Position numbers and translations under genes: made by a program. Source: Lepidodermella squamata (Eukaryota; Gastrotricha). Taken from it: a stretch of DNA of 64,000 nucleotides. The stretch is from assembly GCA_047495785.1 (NCBI GenBank), contig JBLDXI010000009.1, forward strand, positions 2,852,001 to 2,916,000, read 5' to 3'. Positions 46,453 through 57,400 of this stretch are shown here, piece by piece (position 1 is the first letter of the stretch; each line of letters starts with the position of its first letter). The notes under the pieces were generated by a model. It was given only the letters and a program-made list of their open reading frames with translations, was not told the origin of the DNA and made no database searches.

Positions 46453-46767
46453 ATGAGTCAAATCTGGGTGAAAGCCATGGAATCGGGCCACATTATTACC
46501 ATGCCCGTGCGCGACGATTTTCCAATCAAACCTGCTCAACCTATTCGGCCCCTGTTCGCGACCAGGGACCCGTTGACGATACCACTTCAGCAACAAATCG
46601 AATGTCCCAATTGCGGCATTATCCCTGGTCAACCGGCCGTGGAAGTCGAAGTGAAACGGCAAGGGAATGCCGAGTTTTTCTCCAACTACGCGATTGCGGC
46701 ATGTCTACTGGTTGCTTCATTCATTTTTCTAACATTTCAATTTATAGCCAATGTTATGACTGAATGA
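46453..46767 (+). CDS. Small C-terminally anchored membrane protein, paralogue 2
   Basis: Single-exon gene, 104 residues. The N-terminal region has a CPNCG pair (about 55-59), then the family block VKRQGNAEFFSNYAIAACLL and a hydrophobic helix ending FQFIANV, as in the protein at 37,336. CPxC before a membrane-inserting segment loosely recalls half of a LITAF-type domain, but the second CPxC is missing. A tail-anchored topology is inferred. It is transcribed away from the TIR-NB-ARC gene at 45,912, with about 540 bases between the two starts. The stop is TGA. Confidence 0.6.
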   Translation: MSQIWVKAMESGHIITMPVRDDFPIKPAQPIRPLFATRDPLTIPLQQQIECPNCGIIPGQPAVEVEVKRQGNAEFFSNYAIAACLLVASFIFLTFQFIANVMTE

Positions 46768-46969
46768 GTCTTGAATCAGCAATAATAAATTAATTTATTT
46801 TCGAGTCTGGCTTTTTCCACTCAAATTAAGTGACCGTAAAAAATAGGTCATTTCCCGCGATAAATTACTTATTCTCATAAATTATTATGTTATCCCTAGT
46901 TTTGATTGCATAGGTGTATCACTTCATTAAAGTTTTCATCGATAAATTAATTAGTTTTCATCAGCTCCT

Positions 46970-48664
46970 TCACGGGATAAGGTTGGCGTTGCGCAGGGCA
47001 GTTTGGCCTTCGTAGTGGGCGCTGACTTCGCTAGCCGACAGGGCGTGCTTGCAGATCAAAACTTCATCGATGAAGCCAGCAAAATCGCCGTAGAACTGGT
47101 CAGTGCCAACGGTGTAAGGGCAGTTGGCGGTGTACAGCCAGCCGTTGTTAGGATTAACGTTTTGAGCAACAAGCCTCTGTTAATTTGGAAAAAATCGATA
47201 TAAATTAATTTTAAATGGCGAAAATATAGCCATAAATTTAGGGCTTTGATTTTGTGATGTCCCATTATTTTCCCAATTTTCTGAAAAATTATTGAAACTT
47301 TCATAAATTCCTAATTTTTAATTAGGGAAGATTTTTTGATAAAAAAATTCGGAAAATTGTTATTTTATATTTATTATAAAATTGGATTGTTTCCCCAAAA
47401 ATTGAACGAAAAATAGAAAAAATTGTTGTAAAAAATTCTTTGCTTACGTTGTTAAGGTAGAGGCTAAGGAAAGTGTCACCAGTGTAAGGATAAGCCGGGG
47501 CCTTGTAGGTCAAGCAAACTTGGTTCCATCCGTTGGTGTTGATGCTTTCGCCACTGCCAATTTGGTTCTCATTGATCGGCCACTGCAGCTTGATGTTGCT
47601 CTGAACCTGGTTCGAGACAGCCGCGATAATCGCAGTGTAGACAGTTCGGTTAACGTTGTTGCTGTTAGACAACAGGCCACCATTAGGGCAGGTACCATTC
47701 GCACAGCTAAATTATTAAAAAAATACTAAATAATTTATAGAAATTATTTTGAAGCTCACCTGAAGAAAAGACAGAAAGAGCCCTGTTCCTTCAGGTCGAA
47801 AGTCTTGGTGCCAGGGATTTCGAGACGACCGCCGTTGCCAGTCGAGAGGGCGCCAGTACCACGAGCCCAGGTGTTGGTAACAACAGCCGCTCCGTTGTAC
47901 AAGAAAGTGGTCAACCGAGTCGATGAGTAGTCAGTCGCGTCGCCGTCGAATGGCAGGTACAACGAGCACTGGTTCTCGCTGGCAGACGACAACACCTCGA
48001 CTGGGGTGTCGCAGCGGCACTGCTCGAGGCTGAAGGTCGAGCCAGGCGCGCATGGCCGGTTCTGGACCTGGTTTTCGTTCTCTTGATCGACAACGCCGTA
48101 TTGGCTCAAGTCGCCGTTGACAATGGTTAGGACATTGCCCCACGAGTCGGTGCAGTGGGTGGCGTTCGAGGTGGGCGGGGCGACCGAGGTTGGGACAGCC
48201 GGGGCGGCGAGCGAGCACTGGTCGACGCAGGTTTCGCTGGTGTCGCACGAGCACGACGATTCGTTGAAGGCAGTGCCTTGCGGGCAGCAGAGCAGCTCGG
48301 TTCCGAACGTGCACCAGACGTATTGGTTGCAGCTGCCTGGAACAGCGGCACAGCCTCGGGTGCTCACGGCGTCATCGGCGCACACGTCCTGGCACGGGGT
48401 CGGGCCCTCGGGCACACAGGCCTGGAACTGCTCGCGGAAGTAGAGACCAGGCGGGCAGTTGCGAATCTGGCCCTCGGCGTAGGTCTCGTTGTAGAAGAAG
48501 CACGAGTAGAACTGGTGGCAATTGGTCGGGTGGGCGTAGTAGTTGCGAGCATTAGCACGGCCGGAACAGGTCAAGCAGAACGCGTTGGCATTCGTATCAA
48601 TATCCTGAGCAAAGGCGGCGCCAAAAATCACGGCAACGATTAGGCTAACGCAGATAACTGCCAT
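46970..48664 (-). CDS. Secreted chitin-binding (CBM14-like) + LamG-like protein B
   Basis: Exons (minus): 47,760-48,664 (905 nt), 47,448-47,706 (259 nt) and 46,970-47,176 (207 nt), exactly the sizes of gene A; 456 residues. It has a signal peptide (VIFGAAFA), two peritrophin-type modules (HPTNCHQFYSCFFYNETYAEG; GSCNQYVWCTF), a shorter Cys module, then the LamG-like jelly roll (CSLYLPFDGDATDYSSTRL; FYGDFAGFIDEVLICKHAL). Third codon positions are strongly G/C rich. The TATA element is at 48,722-48,729. It lies between two TIR-NB-ARC-ankyrin genes. Probably an extracellular chitin/glycan-binding matrix protein. The stop is TGA. Confidence 0.85.
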
Positions 48665-49543
48665 TTTCTGTAATAATAGTTGCTAAAATCCGGAATGATG
48701 AATTTCAGCGGTAAAATTGTGATTTTATACGCCAACTTGTGGATTCACCCGGCCAACGCGGCACGAGCTGTTGATTTTAGATTGTCGGCACGTGAACAGA
48801 TCTGTGAGGCGAAGCGCCACGCGTCTATTGAAAGATTCGGAAAAAAACATCCACCTTAACCCTCATCTGGTCCACACGTGCCTAGGAGCAGATTCAAGTT
48901 TTTGTGATGCGTATTAGGTTATTTAGCTGAGCTTTGGTGACTTTAAACGCTTTGACCCAACTTTCAGAGGTCAAGCTATCGAAGAAAAATACCCATGAAC
49001 TTCACGAATTGGTATTTTCTCCGACAATTATGACACCAGGTTTGCAACAAGTCCAAGCTGGAGGAAAAATGTCATTAAATTAAAATAATTAATTTAAATT
49101 AATTTCCCAAGATCAAGGTTAAATTAATTTGCAAAACTGCTGTTTCTCACCTTTCGCGGTGAAACTGTTCAAACGACCCAATTTCGAGACTAACCCGTAA
49201 TCTTCTGATCAATCGCACATTTTCTTCAACTAAATCCCGTAATCGAAAATTTTAAAGTGATTTGGAATCTGTCAACCAATTTTCTTAGAAATAAATTTCC
49301 TCCTAAAATGAGTGTCCCATTTTGACACTACAAAATGACAACTTCGCTCCGAGTTGAACACCTCAGAGCTTAAGTTTACTTCGTTTACTTTGATGTCGTA
49401 GTAGCAACAAAACGTTGTATGTTTTTAATTAAAACCCATCATTTTATTTGCACATTTCGATTTATGGCCAAATTTAATTTTCGATATATTATACTCACCG
49501 GCATTCATTTAAAATGTGTTGCTATTGAATTTTTGCCGCTGAC
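48665..49543. other. Divergent promoter region, no further gene seen
   Basis: Lies between chitin-binding gene B (-) and the first two-TM gene (+). The ~150 bases before 49,544 are conserved upstream of the second two-TM gene (51,870-51,975). Nothing else could be supported. Confidence 0.5.
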
Positions 49544-50014
49544 ATGAACGCTTTAAACGCGACTGATTCCAATGCGAATAATGGAAATGGAACAACCCTC
49601 GTTGTCGTACCTTTGAATTCGGGTTTTTCATCGCATGGCGATTTTCGACACCATCATGGCGTCGGCCCTTACGCCGTTGTCGCGATGAACAACGAACAAT
49701 TGACAACTTTCCTACTCAATCGGGCGAGAAGGCAAGCAATTGTTCTGAGCATCATTTCAACTCTGATCAGCGGAATGATTTTCCTGACCATTCCGGCGCT
49801 GATTTTAAGCTTTCGCCCTATTGATCATCCAGCGGCTCGTAAAAGCTATCGAACAGCCATTTATCTTAGCATTGCAGCTATTTTCCTGGGAATGATCACT
49901 GCCATATTGCTTGTGGTTTTTCTAGTCATCATTCCGTCTCAGCAACAAATGAGTGAAATTATGATGAAAAATTCGGAAGAGGCTAAGAAGATGCAAGCTG
50001 CTATCAATGGATGA
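49544..50014 (+). CDS. Two-TM protein, CD225/dispanin-like topology, copy 1
   Basis: Single-exon gene, 156 residues. The Asn/Gly-rich N terminus (1-60) is followed by hydrophobic segment 1 (IVLSIISTLISGMIFLTIPA), a loop LSFRPIDHPAARKSYRTA, hydrophobic segment 2 (about 105-130) and a polar C-terminal helix. The order (helix, small polar loop with conserved Ala/Ser, helix) resembles CD225/dispanin membrane proteins such as the IFITM group, but key residues are not clearly shared, so this is only a structural analogy. The motif FLTIPALILxxRPIxHPxAxxSY defines three genes in a row (also 51,976 and 53,089). The stop is TGA, with AATAAA near 50,102. Confidence 0.65.
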   Translation: MNALNATDSNANNGNGTTLVVVPLNSGFSSHGDFRHHHGVGPYAVVAMNNEQLTTFLLNRARRQAIVLSIISTLISGMIFLTIPALILSFRPIDHPAARKSYRTAIYLSIAAIFLGMITAILLVVFLVIIPSQQQMSEIMMKNSEEAKKMQAAING

Positions 50015-51149
50015 CATTTCATCTCCGACTTGGTTATCACATTGATGGACAATTACTTTTTATATTCTATTTCAAGTCATTGAGAAAACTGGCGTCACTT
50101 GAATAAAAATTAGGGTAAGGTTACCCTAACATGCATAAAAATTTATCAACATTTTTCAAACACTTGTTATTCCTTAATCATGCTGCTCAAAGTTAAAAAA
50201 TTATAAAAATAAAAATCTCTCGACGGTGCCCTAAATTTGCAAAAAAACTTCACTTACTGAACCTAAACTGCATATTCGCTCAATTTGGGCGATTTTGGGC
50301 TACTCAAAAACGGACTAGAATGATGCACGTTTCACGGGCCCTAACAATAGCTCAGAAGAAATTAGGGCAGTTTGAGGAATTTGAATATATTCATGAGATG
50401 TCTTGAAACTAGGACATCGTTAAATTAGTGTCAACAAATAGGCAGTTAGAGCTAATCTAGGATGAATCCAAAGTATTTTTCACGATTTTTCTTGAAACTT
50501 TATCCTCCTAATTGCACATTGCACTTGCATCTGAATTTTTTATTAGCACATCATGAATATTCATATTTTTAAACCTAATAAAATTCCAAATTCTGTCCGA
50601 GTTACACTTTTTAATTTAGCTTTATTCAAACCTCAGCTTGGAGCTAAAATTAGTTCGAGCGCGAGAAATTTTTTATTTTCAACTAAGGCATCGCAACTTC
50701 TGAATTTCACTGTACATGTCTTCCTTTATCAGACAAAAACTAAAATGAGACTTCAAATAACCGACATGAAATTTGCCTAAATTCAAAATTGCCGTTCATC
50801 TCTGCCCAATATCCAAGTCCAGGAGCCTAAAGTTATGCAGTTCTTTATATTCGATACGTGGCTCCAATTGATTCCCGGACCTGAAGTTTTTTGAGGAATC
50901 CATCACTTTGCGAAATCGGGACGTTAAAAAGGGTTCAATACTGTTTGAAAGCTTATTCCTAAACCAAATAACCCTTTGCCGATTCAATATTATCGACTTA
51001 CTTGAATTACTTGAATTACTTGATATTCACGGTCACCTCAATGAGGGAACTTCAAGAAGGAATTCAGTGAAAATTCAGTGAAACTTGGTTCCAAGTGAGA
51101 ACTGTTGTCGGATAATTACAGTCACAGTTTTGGTTGTCGGATGAAATAA

Positions 51150-51405
51150 AGGTCTGCGCACAAACTCGTATGAAAAAATGTGTATGTGATTTGTAATAAG
51201 TTTTTTGCCGGGGTCGTATGTGTTGGCGAAAAAAAATCGCATACAGACCCGTTCACAAAGTGATTTCTTTTCTTCCTGTATGTGATTTTTTTTCTGGCCG
51301 AAGAGGCCGCTGAAAAAAATGACCAACTTCGATGGGGCTCGAACCCCGTCCGCCCGTTGAACAGGCCGGTCAATAGCAACTGCACTATGTTGCCATCGTA
51401 TTTAT
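51150..51405 (-). mobile_element. tRNA-derived SINE-like element, copy 1
   Basis: On the minus strand from about 51,405 the sequence has an A-box-like TAGTGCAGTTG and a B box GGGTTCGAGCC (about 51,340-51,352) within an imperfect tRNA-like fold. A tail follows with CAGCGGCCTCTTCGGCC, an A-rich stretch, then sequence ending in ACGGGTCTGTATGC. The tail matches copy 2 in reverse orientation (51,655-51,735). A Pol III head joined to a shared unrelated tail is the hallmark of SINEs. Confidence 0.6.
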
Positions 51406-51559
51406 CTGTCGCTATAAAAAGCCTAATTATTGGTTGCTAATATCTATATAAAAGCTATCCGCGTTTTCTGGGTCAAGTGCGGGCATGAATCATTAATCTT
51501 CGACTTGTTTGTTGACGCATTTATCAATGAATTTTTTGCCTTAAAGCCTAATTTATAGG

Positions 51560-51770
51560 TCACACACTAAGCTTGACGGCTTAGCCATGTCGATATAATT
51601 ATCGATGTGTGCGAAGTCGTCAAGGGTTCGATTCGACGTGCCGCCATCCCTTTTTTCAGTGGCCTCTTCGGCCAGAAAAAAATCACATACAAGGAGAAAA
51701 GAAATCAGTTTGTGAACGGGGGCTGTATGCTTTTTGCTGTATGTGTATGTGTTTACTCGCATACGCATGA
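51560..51770 (+). mobile_element. tRNA-derived SINE-like element, copy 2
   Basis: The plus-strand copy has a B box GGGTTCGATTC at about 51,625, then CAGTGGCCTCTTCGGCCAG, an A-rich stretch, and GAACGGGGGCTGTATGC. The tail is nearly identical to copy 1, whereas the tRNA-like heads differ. The two copies form an inverted repeat about 330 bases apart (inner arms ~51,330 and ~51,655). Confidence 0.6.
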
Positions 51771-51975
51771 GAAAAAAAAGAAACGAGTCTGTGGGAAGGC
51801 CTTAAGAAAATTATCTGATAAAAAAAGTCATTAACTTTATCCTGATGGCGAAGTAGCGAAAAAAACAGCTGTACGTGTTTAATTAAAATTCATCGTTTTT
51901 TGCACATTTCGATTTATTGCCAATTTTGCTATTCGATTCTCACCTGCCCTCATTCGTTGAATTGCTGCTGCTGCC

Positions 51976-52464
51976 ATGATTGCAATAAACACGGCTGGTT
52001 TACAGAAGGTTGACGCAGATTCCAACACCAATACAAATGGGAATGGAACAACACTTGTTGTGGTGCCGTTGAATTCAGGTTTATCATTTCAAGGGGAGGT
52101 TCGAAACCACGGCGTCGGCCCTATCGCCGTTGTCGCGATGACCCATGAACAATTGATAACTTTCTTAAATCAGGCGAGAAAGCAAGCCATCGCGTTGAGC
52201 ATCATTTCAACTCTGATCAGTGGAATGATTTTCCTGACAATTCCGGCACTGATTTTAAGCTTTCGCCCTATTGATCATCCAGCGGCTCGTAAAAGCTATC
52301 GAACAGCCATTTTTCTTAGCAGCGCAGCTATTTTTATGGGAACGATCGCAGCTGTGTTGCTCGTGGTTTTTCTAGTCATCATTCCGTTCCAGTAGCAAAT
52401 GAGTGCAATGATGATCAAGAATTCAGAAGAGGCTAAGGAGATGCAAGCTGCTTTCAATGGATGA
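51976..52464 (+). pseudogene. Two-TM protein, CD225-like topology, copy 2, with early TAG
   Basis: Tandem duplicate of the gene at 49,544: N terminus, both hydrophobic segments, and 5' and 3' flanks are all conserved. The frame reaches TAG at 52,393-52,395, giving 139 residues. In copy 1 the same codon is CAA (Gln). Downstream the old frame continues intact to TGA at 52,462-52,464 (QMSAMMIKNSEEAKEMQAAF), still matching copy 1. The loss of the last ~23 residues leaves both membrane segments, so it may still work as a short form. I label it pseudogene because of the broken C terminus; a functional truncated gene is equally possible. Confidence 0.6.
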
Positions 52465-53088
52465 TATTTAATTTCCGACTTGGTTATCACATTGATGGAC
52501 AATTACTTTTTATATTCTATTTCAAGTCATTGAGAAAACTGGCGTCACTTGAATAAAAAAGTATTGTTTTTCCAATTTTCTAATTTGACAAGCAATTTTT
52601 AGTCGTAGGATTTGATGGAAAAGCGATATCATAATTATGACTTAAAATTGTCAACATTTCAAGTCATAATTGACAAGCAATGTAGTTTTTAAAGCAAAGC
52701 TTCCCATAAGCAAATTCCCAAAGGCCTAAAATCAGTAAGGTCACGTGACCAACCTTTCTGTAAGAATAATCAATTTGATGGGCTAATGTGAGTGACCTGT
52801 CCCTGTCTGTTCTCGAAACGAAGCCTGAGGTTTTGAAGTAAATGTGTACCTCAATAAAAAACATGGGGTTCCTAATTTTCTTTAGGCCAACATGATTTTT
52901 CTACTAACCTTTTCTTTAAAATCGACAGATGGATATTTTGTTATCATGATCTTTCATCTTTGAGATAAGCACTTGGAGATTGCCTACTTTATCGCTAACG
53001 TTTAAATCTTATGATTTCGTTCTGATAAGAGTACCAGTGATTACCTGAGGTCACTTGACAATACGCGTGATGTACGACAAAGCAAAAA
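52465..53088. other. Intergenic gap
   Basis: Begins with the 3' flank shared with copy 1 (50,020-50,105 against 52,467-52,555, nearly identical, including the AATAAA region). The remainder has no supported feature. Confidence 0.5.
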
Positions 53089-53586
53089 ATGCTATTTAAG
53101 AAACGGTCTCAAAAATCGGTTGATTTAGCGTCCACCAGAAGAATGCTAGAAATTCGCAAGCGCCTATCCGATAATGCGTCACGTTTCATGACGATTCCGA
53201 TTCATTCCAATAAGACCAATGCTACCCTTGAACAGCGACGAATCCAGTCGATTTGTTTAGCAGTTGTCTGCAGTTTGACTGGAATGTGGTTTCTGACAAT
53301 ACCAGCTCTCATTTTGGCTTGCCGTCCTATCAATCACCCAAAGGCATCGCAGAGCTATGAAATTTCGAATGTTATCAGCCGAATGGCTTGGTTGATTGGG
53401 CTGTTCACGATTGCTGTGGTGGTAAGTATAGTCTGGGAAACAAATTACGAAGCATTCAATCGACGCCAGCGGGAGTATCGTAATTTGGGCCTCAAGAGAC
53501 AGGCGGAATATGTTCAAGATGCCAGCCTGGGACAAGACAGGATTTTACAAAGTCTTTACGGAAATGGTTCAGCCTCTCTTATTTAA
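53089..53586 (+). CDS. Two-TM protein, CD225-like topology, divergent copy 3
   Basis: Single-exon gene, 165 residues. Divergent from copies 1 and 2 but keeps the core ICLAVVCSLTGMWFLTIPAL / ILACRPINHPKASQSYEIS and a second hydrophobic segment (MAWLIGLFTIAVVVSIVW). The N terminus is basic (KKRSQKSVDLASTRR) instead of Asn/Gly rich, and the C-terminal tail is longer and charged. It is the third gene of a tandem array. The stop is TAA, with an AATAAA-like signal at 53,610. Confidence 0.6.
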   Translation: MLFKKRSQKSVDLASTRRMLEIRKRLSDNASRFMTIPIHSNKTNATLEQRRIQSICLAVVCSLTGMWFLTIPALILACRPINHPKASQSYEISNVISRMAWLIGLFTIAVVVSIVWETNYEAFNRRQREYRNLGLKRQAEYVQDASLGQDRILQSLYGNGSASLI

Positions 53587-53622
53587 TCCAAAATTACTTC
53601 ATTTGTAAAATAAAACTGTTAA

Positions 53623-54416
53623 TCAAAGTCTTTTCAATTTGAGAATGATTTCCACTGTTTTTGGATCACTATTGTTAGACTTGATAGTTTTCAGGAGCTC
53701 TTCGACTTCTTTGAAGAAACCGGAGACCTTCAATTCGTCACGGTACCGAAGCGAATCAGCCTCCAGAAGCGTGCAAGCTACCCATAAAGCGTACCTCCGG
53801 GCTCCGACAGGGAGATACTCGCTCAGCAAAGTTTTGTAGAATGAAAATGGCCTGAATTGGAAGTTCTTAAGATCCGGCTTGGATTCGAACCACTTTTCAA
53901 TTTGGTCAGTAAGCTCCAAGCCGATTTTCTCTAATAGTGAGAACATTTTATGAGCCTATTGAGTTATAAAAGGCCAACCAAAAGGCCAACCTTTGTCAAT
54001 GTGAGAATCCTGGCCGACGGCGGAGACTAGAGCATTTATGAAGAACTCAGCCGCGATTACAGGGCGGGGGTCATCTCCTAGATCGACGTCTTCTTGTAGT
54101 CTTAGAAGCATTTCTGCAACGAGATCTTGGCTTGCCACGATCTTTTTCAGCATTTCTTCATCTGCTGACAGAGTCAAAACTAGAACAAGAACTAATTGAT
54201 CGATCTTTCTCGCATGACTTCTTGCGGACAGTGAAGGGGTATCTCGGGAGAACTCTCGCAAAGATGTTATTAGCTTCAAGATCAACTGAAAAAGAGGGCA
54301 GTTTCATCTAATGTATCACAGTGCATAGAAGAGCACAAACCTTGAGACCTTCTCGGATCAAAAATTCGTCGACAAAACGCTTTTCTCGCTCGACCAGCAT
54401 TCGAAGCAGCTCCAAG
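53623..54416 (-). CDS. Helical (armadillo/ZYG11-like) exons downstream of receptor 2
   Basis: Three candidate exons (minus): 54,341-54,416, 53,991-54,285 and 53,623-53,955. They encode amphipathic helices (LELLRMLVEREKRFVDEFLI; KIDQLVLVLVLTLSADEEML; VGARRYALWVACTLLEADSL). The last segment resembles the C-terminal armadillo part of ZYG11/ZER1 substrate receptors. No start codon or promoter separates them from the ankyrin exon of receptor 2, so they may be its C terminus: a donor at 54,495 (GTGAGC) leads towards 54,416 but the phase needs a nearby alternative acceptor. The 53,956-53,990 intron would be only 35 nt, and the frames across it do not match. A separate or decayed gene is possible. 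Confidence 0.45.
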
Positions 54417-54422
54417 CTGGAA

Positions 54423-57400
54423 TTAAACACAATAAATCTCAAATTGTATTGCAACTGATAAAACTTGCTGTTTTGAAAGGTGTAGATTGCTCACGATATT
54501 CGGGTAAACTTTCTGAACAGTTTCCTTGTCTACTTGTTCCATTACGAACTCGCAAGCCGACGCGAGGGGAGCTAATAGAGCCGACCAGTCTTTCGAAGAA
54601 ACCAAACGGTTTGCGTGGATGCAAAGAGCTACTATCGTATCATTCGAAGCCGGGCTGGATAGAATGGTCTCGAGGGAGTCAAACGTTTGGTTGTAACATA
54701 GAAAACTGATAATTTCTTCATGCCCATTCAACCACGCATAAGTCACCGGGTAATTGCCATTTTTATCCAATTTAGCGATGCAGTCTTTGTTTTGAGAGTA
54801 GAAAAACTGAACTGCTTTCAGCTGCCCGACCTCAGCAGCATGGCTGACCGGCGTCAAACCACGTTGAGACGGAAGCATCAAAGCCTCTGGGTAAGCGTCG
54901 TAAACGATTTGAAGCATATCAACGTCACCGTGGATGGCAGTGGCAGTCAGAACAGTGAAGCCTGTATCATGATCTGCTTCTTTGATATCTTCTGGCACTT
55001 TTTCTATCAAAAACTCCAGAACAGCCGCATGACCGCCTTTCATAGCCAAAGTGAACGCATTGTCACCATAAGCGTCGCGAAAATGGACGGATTCTTCACA
55101 CTTCTCGAACATGAACTTCACAACGTCCATGTAGCCATTGCCTGCTGTGATCATGAAAGCAGCTCGGCCCTTATTCGTCCGATAATACGCGCCGTCGTAA
55201 TATTGGCTAATCAAGTAAGCGACTGTTTCAAGGTGGCCATTTTCAGCGGCATGGGTTAGTGGGACGTACTCATCGTTGTCTGCCCATGTTATTAGCTCTG
55301 AGCTCAGACTGTGCAAGTACTTGCAGGCTTCAAGTCGACCAGCTCTTGCAGCGTGGCTCAATGCAGACATTCCTTTGAAGTCCTTCAAAGTCAGCAGGAA
55401 ACTGTGCCCTTTCGAATATAGATATTCGAGGGCTGGGACGTGGCCACTACTAGCGGCGACCATCAAAGCTGACACACCTTCATTATCGGTCGAGCTCAGC
55501 AAATCTGGGGCGTATTGGTACAGGAAGTCCAGAACTTTCACATGGCCATTCTTCGCTGCGGCCATCATGCAAGTAGTACCATCTTTAGCCACGAAATAAG
55601 CGGATTCCTGGTATTTTTGATACAGAAATTCAACCACTGCTAGGGCTCCTTTTGCGCAAGCTCGCATGATGGGTGTTACTTCATCATTATCTTTGACTTG
55701 GATAGCCTCTGGATTCTTGCGGTAGAGATACTCAACGATATCGGCAAAGCCCCAACCAGCCGCGGCCATCAGCACCGTCTGGCCATCGCCGTCTCGATAA
55801 TGCAGAGCCTCTGGGTGTTGCTCGGACAGAAACTTGACAACATCGATATGGCCGGTCAAAACAGCCGATACTAACATCATGTAGTGATCGTCTTGATCTT
55901 CCTCTTCACTTTGATGGCTCACCATGCCAGTAATATCAGCTTTGTTGTAGAGGTATTGAACAACATCCAGATGTCCTTTCATTACTGCGAAAGACAGACC
56001 AGAGCCTTTTCGATTCTCCGCAGCTGTTATGTCCATCACTGATTTGTCCTTTTCAGACAAAATCTTCACAACAGCTAGGTGGCCATTAAACGCAGCGTAT
56101 TGGAAGGCCGTCATACCGTCTTTAGCTATTGCGTGGATATCGGAGCCTTTTTTGTTCATTAGGAAATTCACGACCTCAGAATGGCCGTTTCTGGCCGCAG
56201 CCATAAGAGCTGTCATGCCCTTCTCATCCGCTAGAGTCACGGCTTCAGGGAAATGGGGGTAAAGATAGGCAACGATTTTAAGATGGCCACCTGAAGCTGC
56301 ATGCATCAGCGGGGTCCATCCTTTCCCATCCCTCAGCTTGAGACTTGCCGGGTATTTTTCGTAGAGAAACTTGACGATATCAAAATGGCCATTCTTCGCG
56401 GCAGACATGATAGGAAAAAGCTCGTCTTTCCTCGTTGATAATTTTGCTGCCTCAGGGTACTTACCATGGAGGTAAGTCACGATATTGTAGTAACCATTAG
56501 CCGCAGCGAACGCAAGGGGTGTCCAGTCATCGTAAGTTCTGAGACTGATAGCAGCAGGATTCATGCTATGAAGAGCTGTTACCATCAACTCATGGCCGTG
56601 TTGAGCAGCATACGTCAGGGCAGTGAAGCCATTCCGGTCTTGGATGGCTAGTACTGCAGGATTTTCAGCGTAGACAAAGAGGTATTCAACCACGGGTAAA
56701 TGACCACCGCGAGCTGCTTGCATGATAGCCGTGATTCCCGTCGAATACTCTTGAGCGAATGACGTACAAGGTGTCACTCCATACAGCCGTTGCACAATCT
56801 CGACTTGACCATTCGCCGCTGCTAGCATAAATGCCCGCAGTAAACCAGCCGGTTGCATCCTGGAGTAGTCTAAACAATCTTCAAGGAGGTAAACGAAGAC
56901 CTCTGTATGACCGTGCCTAGCAGCTACTTGCAAGGCACTGTAGACCAAGGCGTCCTTATCCAACTCAGCTTCAGTCGCTGGGTCGATTAAAGACGGATTT
57001 GAGAATTGATGTTTCACCTCGTCAATATCCCCATCAACTGTCGCGGTGATCGCTGGATGGTAGCCAAAATTTTCAATCGCCAACTTCTCAGCCTTGCAAT
57101 CAGCGTATTCAGACCGCCATTTCGGCAGCTTTTCTATGATTTTCAGCCGGTCAACACTGAACAGCGAGTCGTTTTCTTGATCGAAGACTTCAATCAAAAA
57201 ACAGCTGTAGTTGCTATCCGGACTTTTAAAGCACTCATCCAGGTCGAAAGTCGAGATCTTATTTAGAATTTTAACGATCAATCGATATGAATGATTGGTG
57301 CTGAGATTGATGTTCCAACGGCACATGATGTTATCGTGCCACTCTGCCAGGTAAAGGAAGTGGAGAAACGTCCTGCCAGCTGTTTTCAGCGACTTCTGGG

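Larger units (their letters stand above)
50015..51975. other. Intergenic gap with an inverted pair of SINE-like elements
   Basis: About 2 kb between two-TM copies 1 and 2. The first kilobase has no supported feature. The second holds two tRNA-derived, SINE-like elements in opposite orientation (separate entries). The last ~105 bases are the conserved upstream flank shared with copy 1. Confidence 0.5.
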
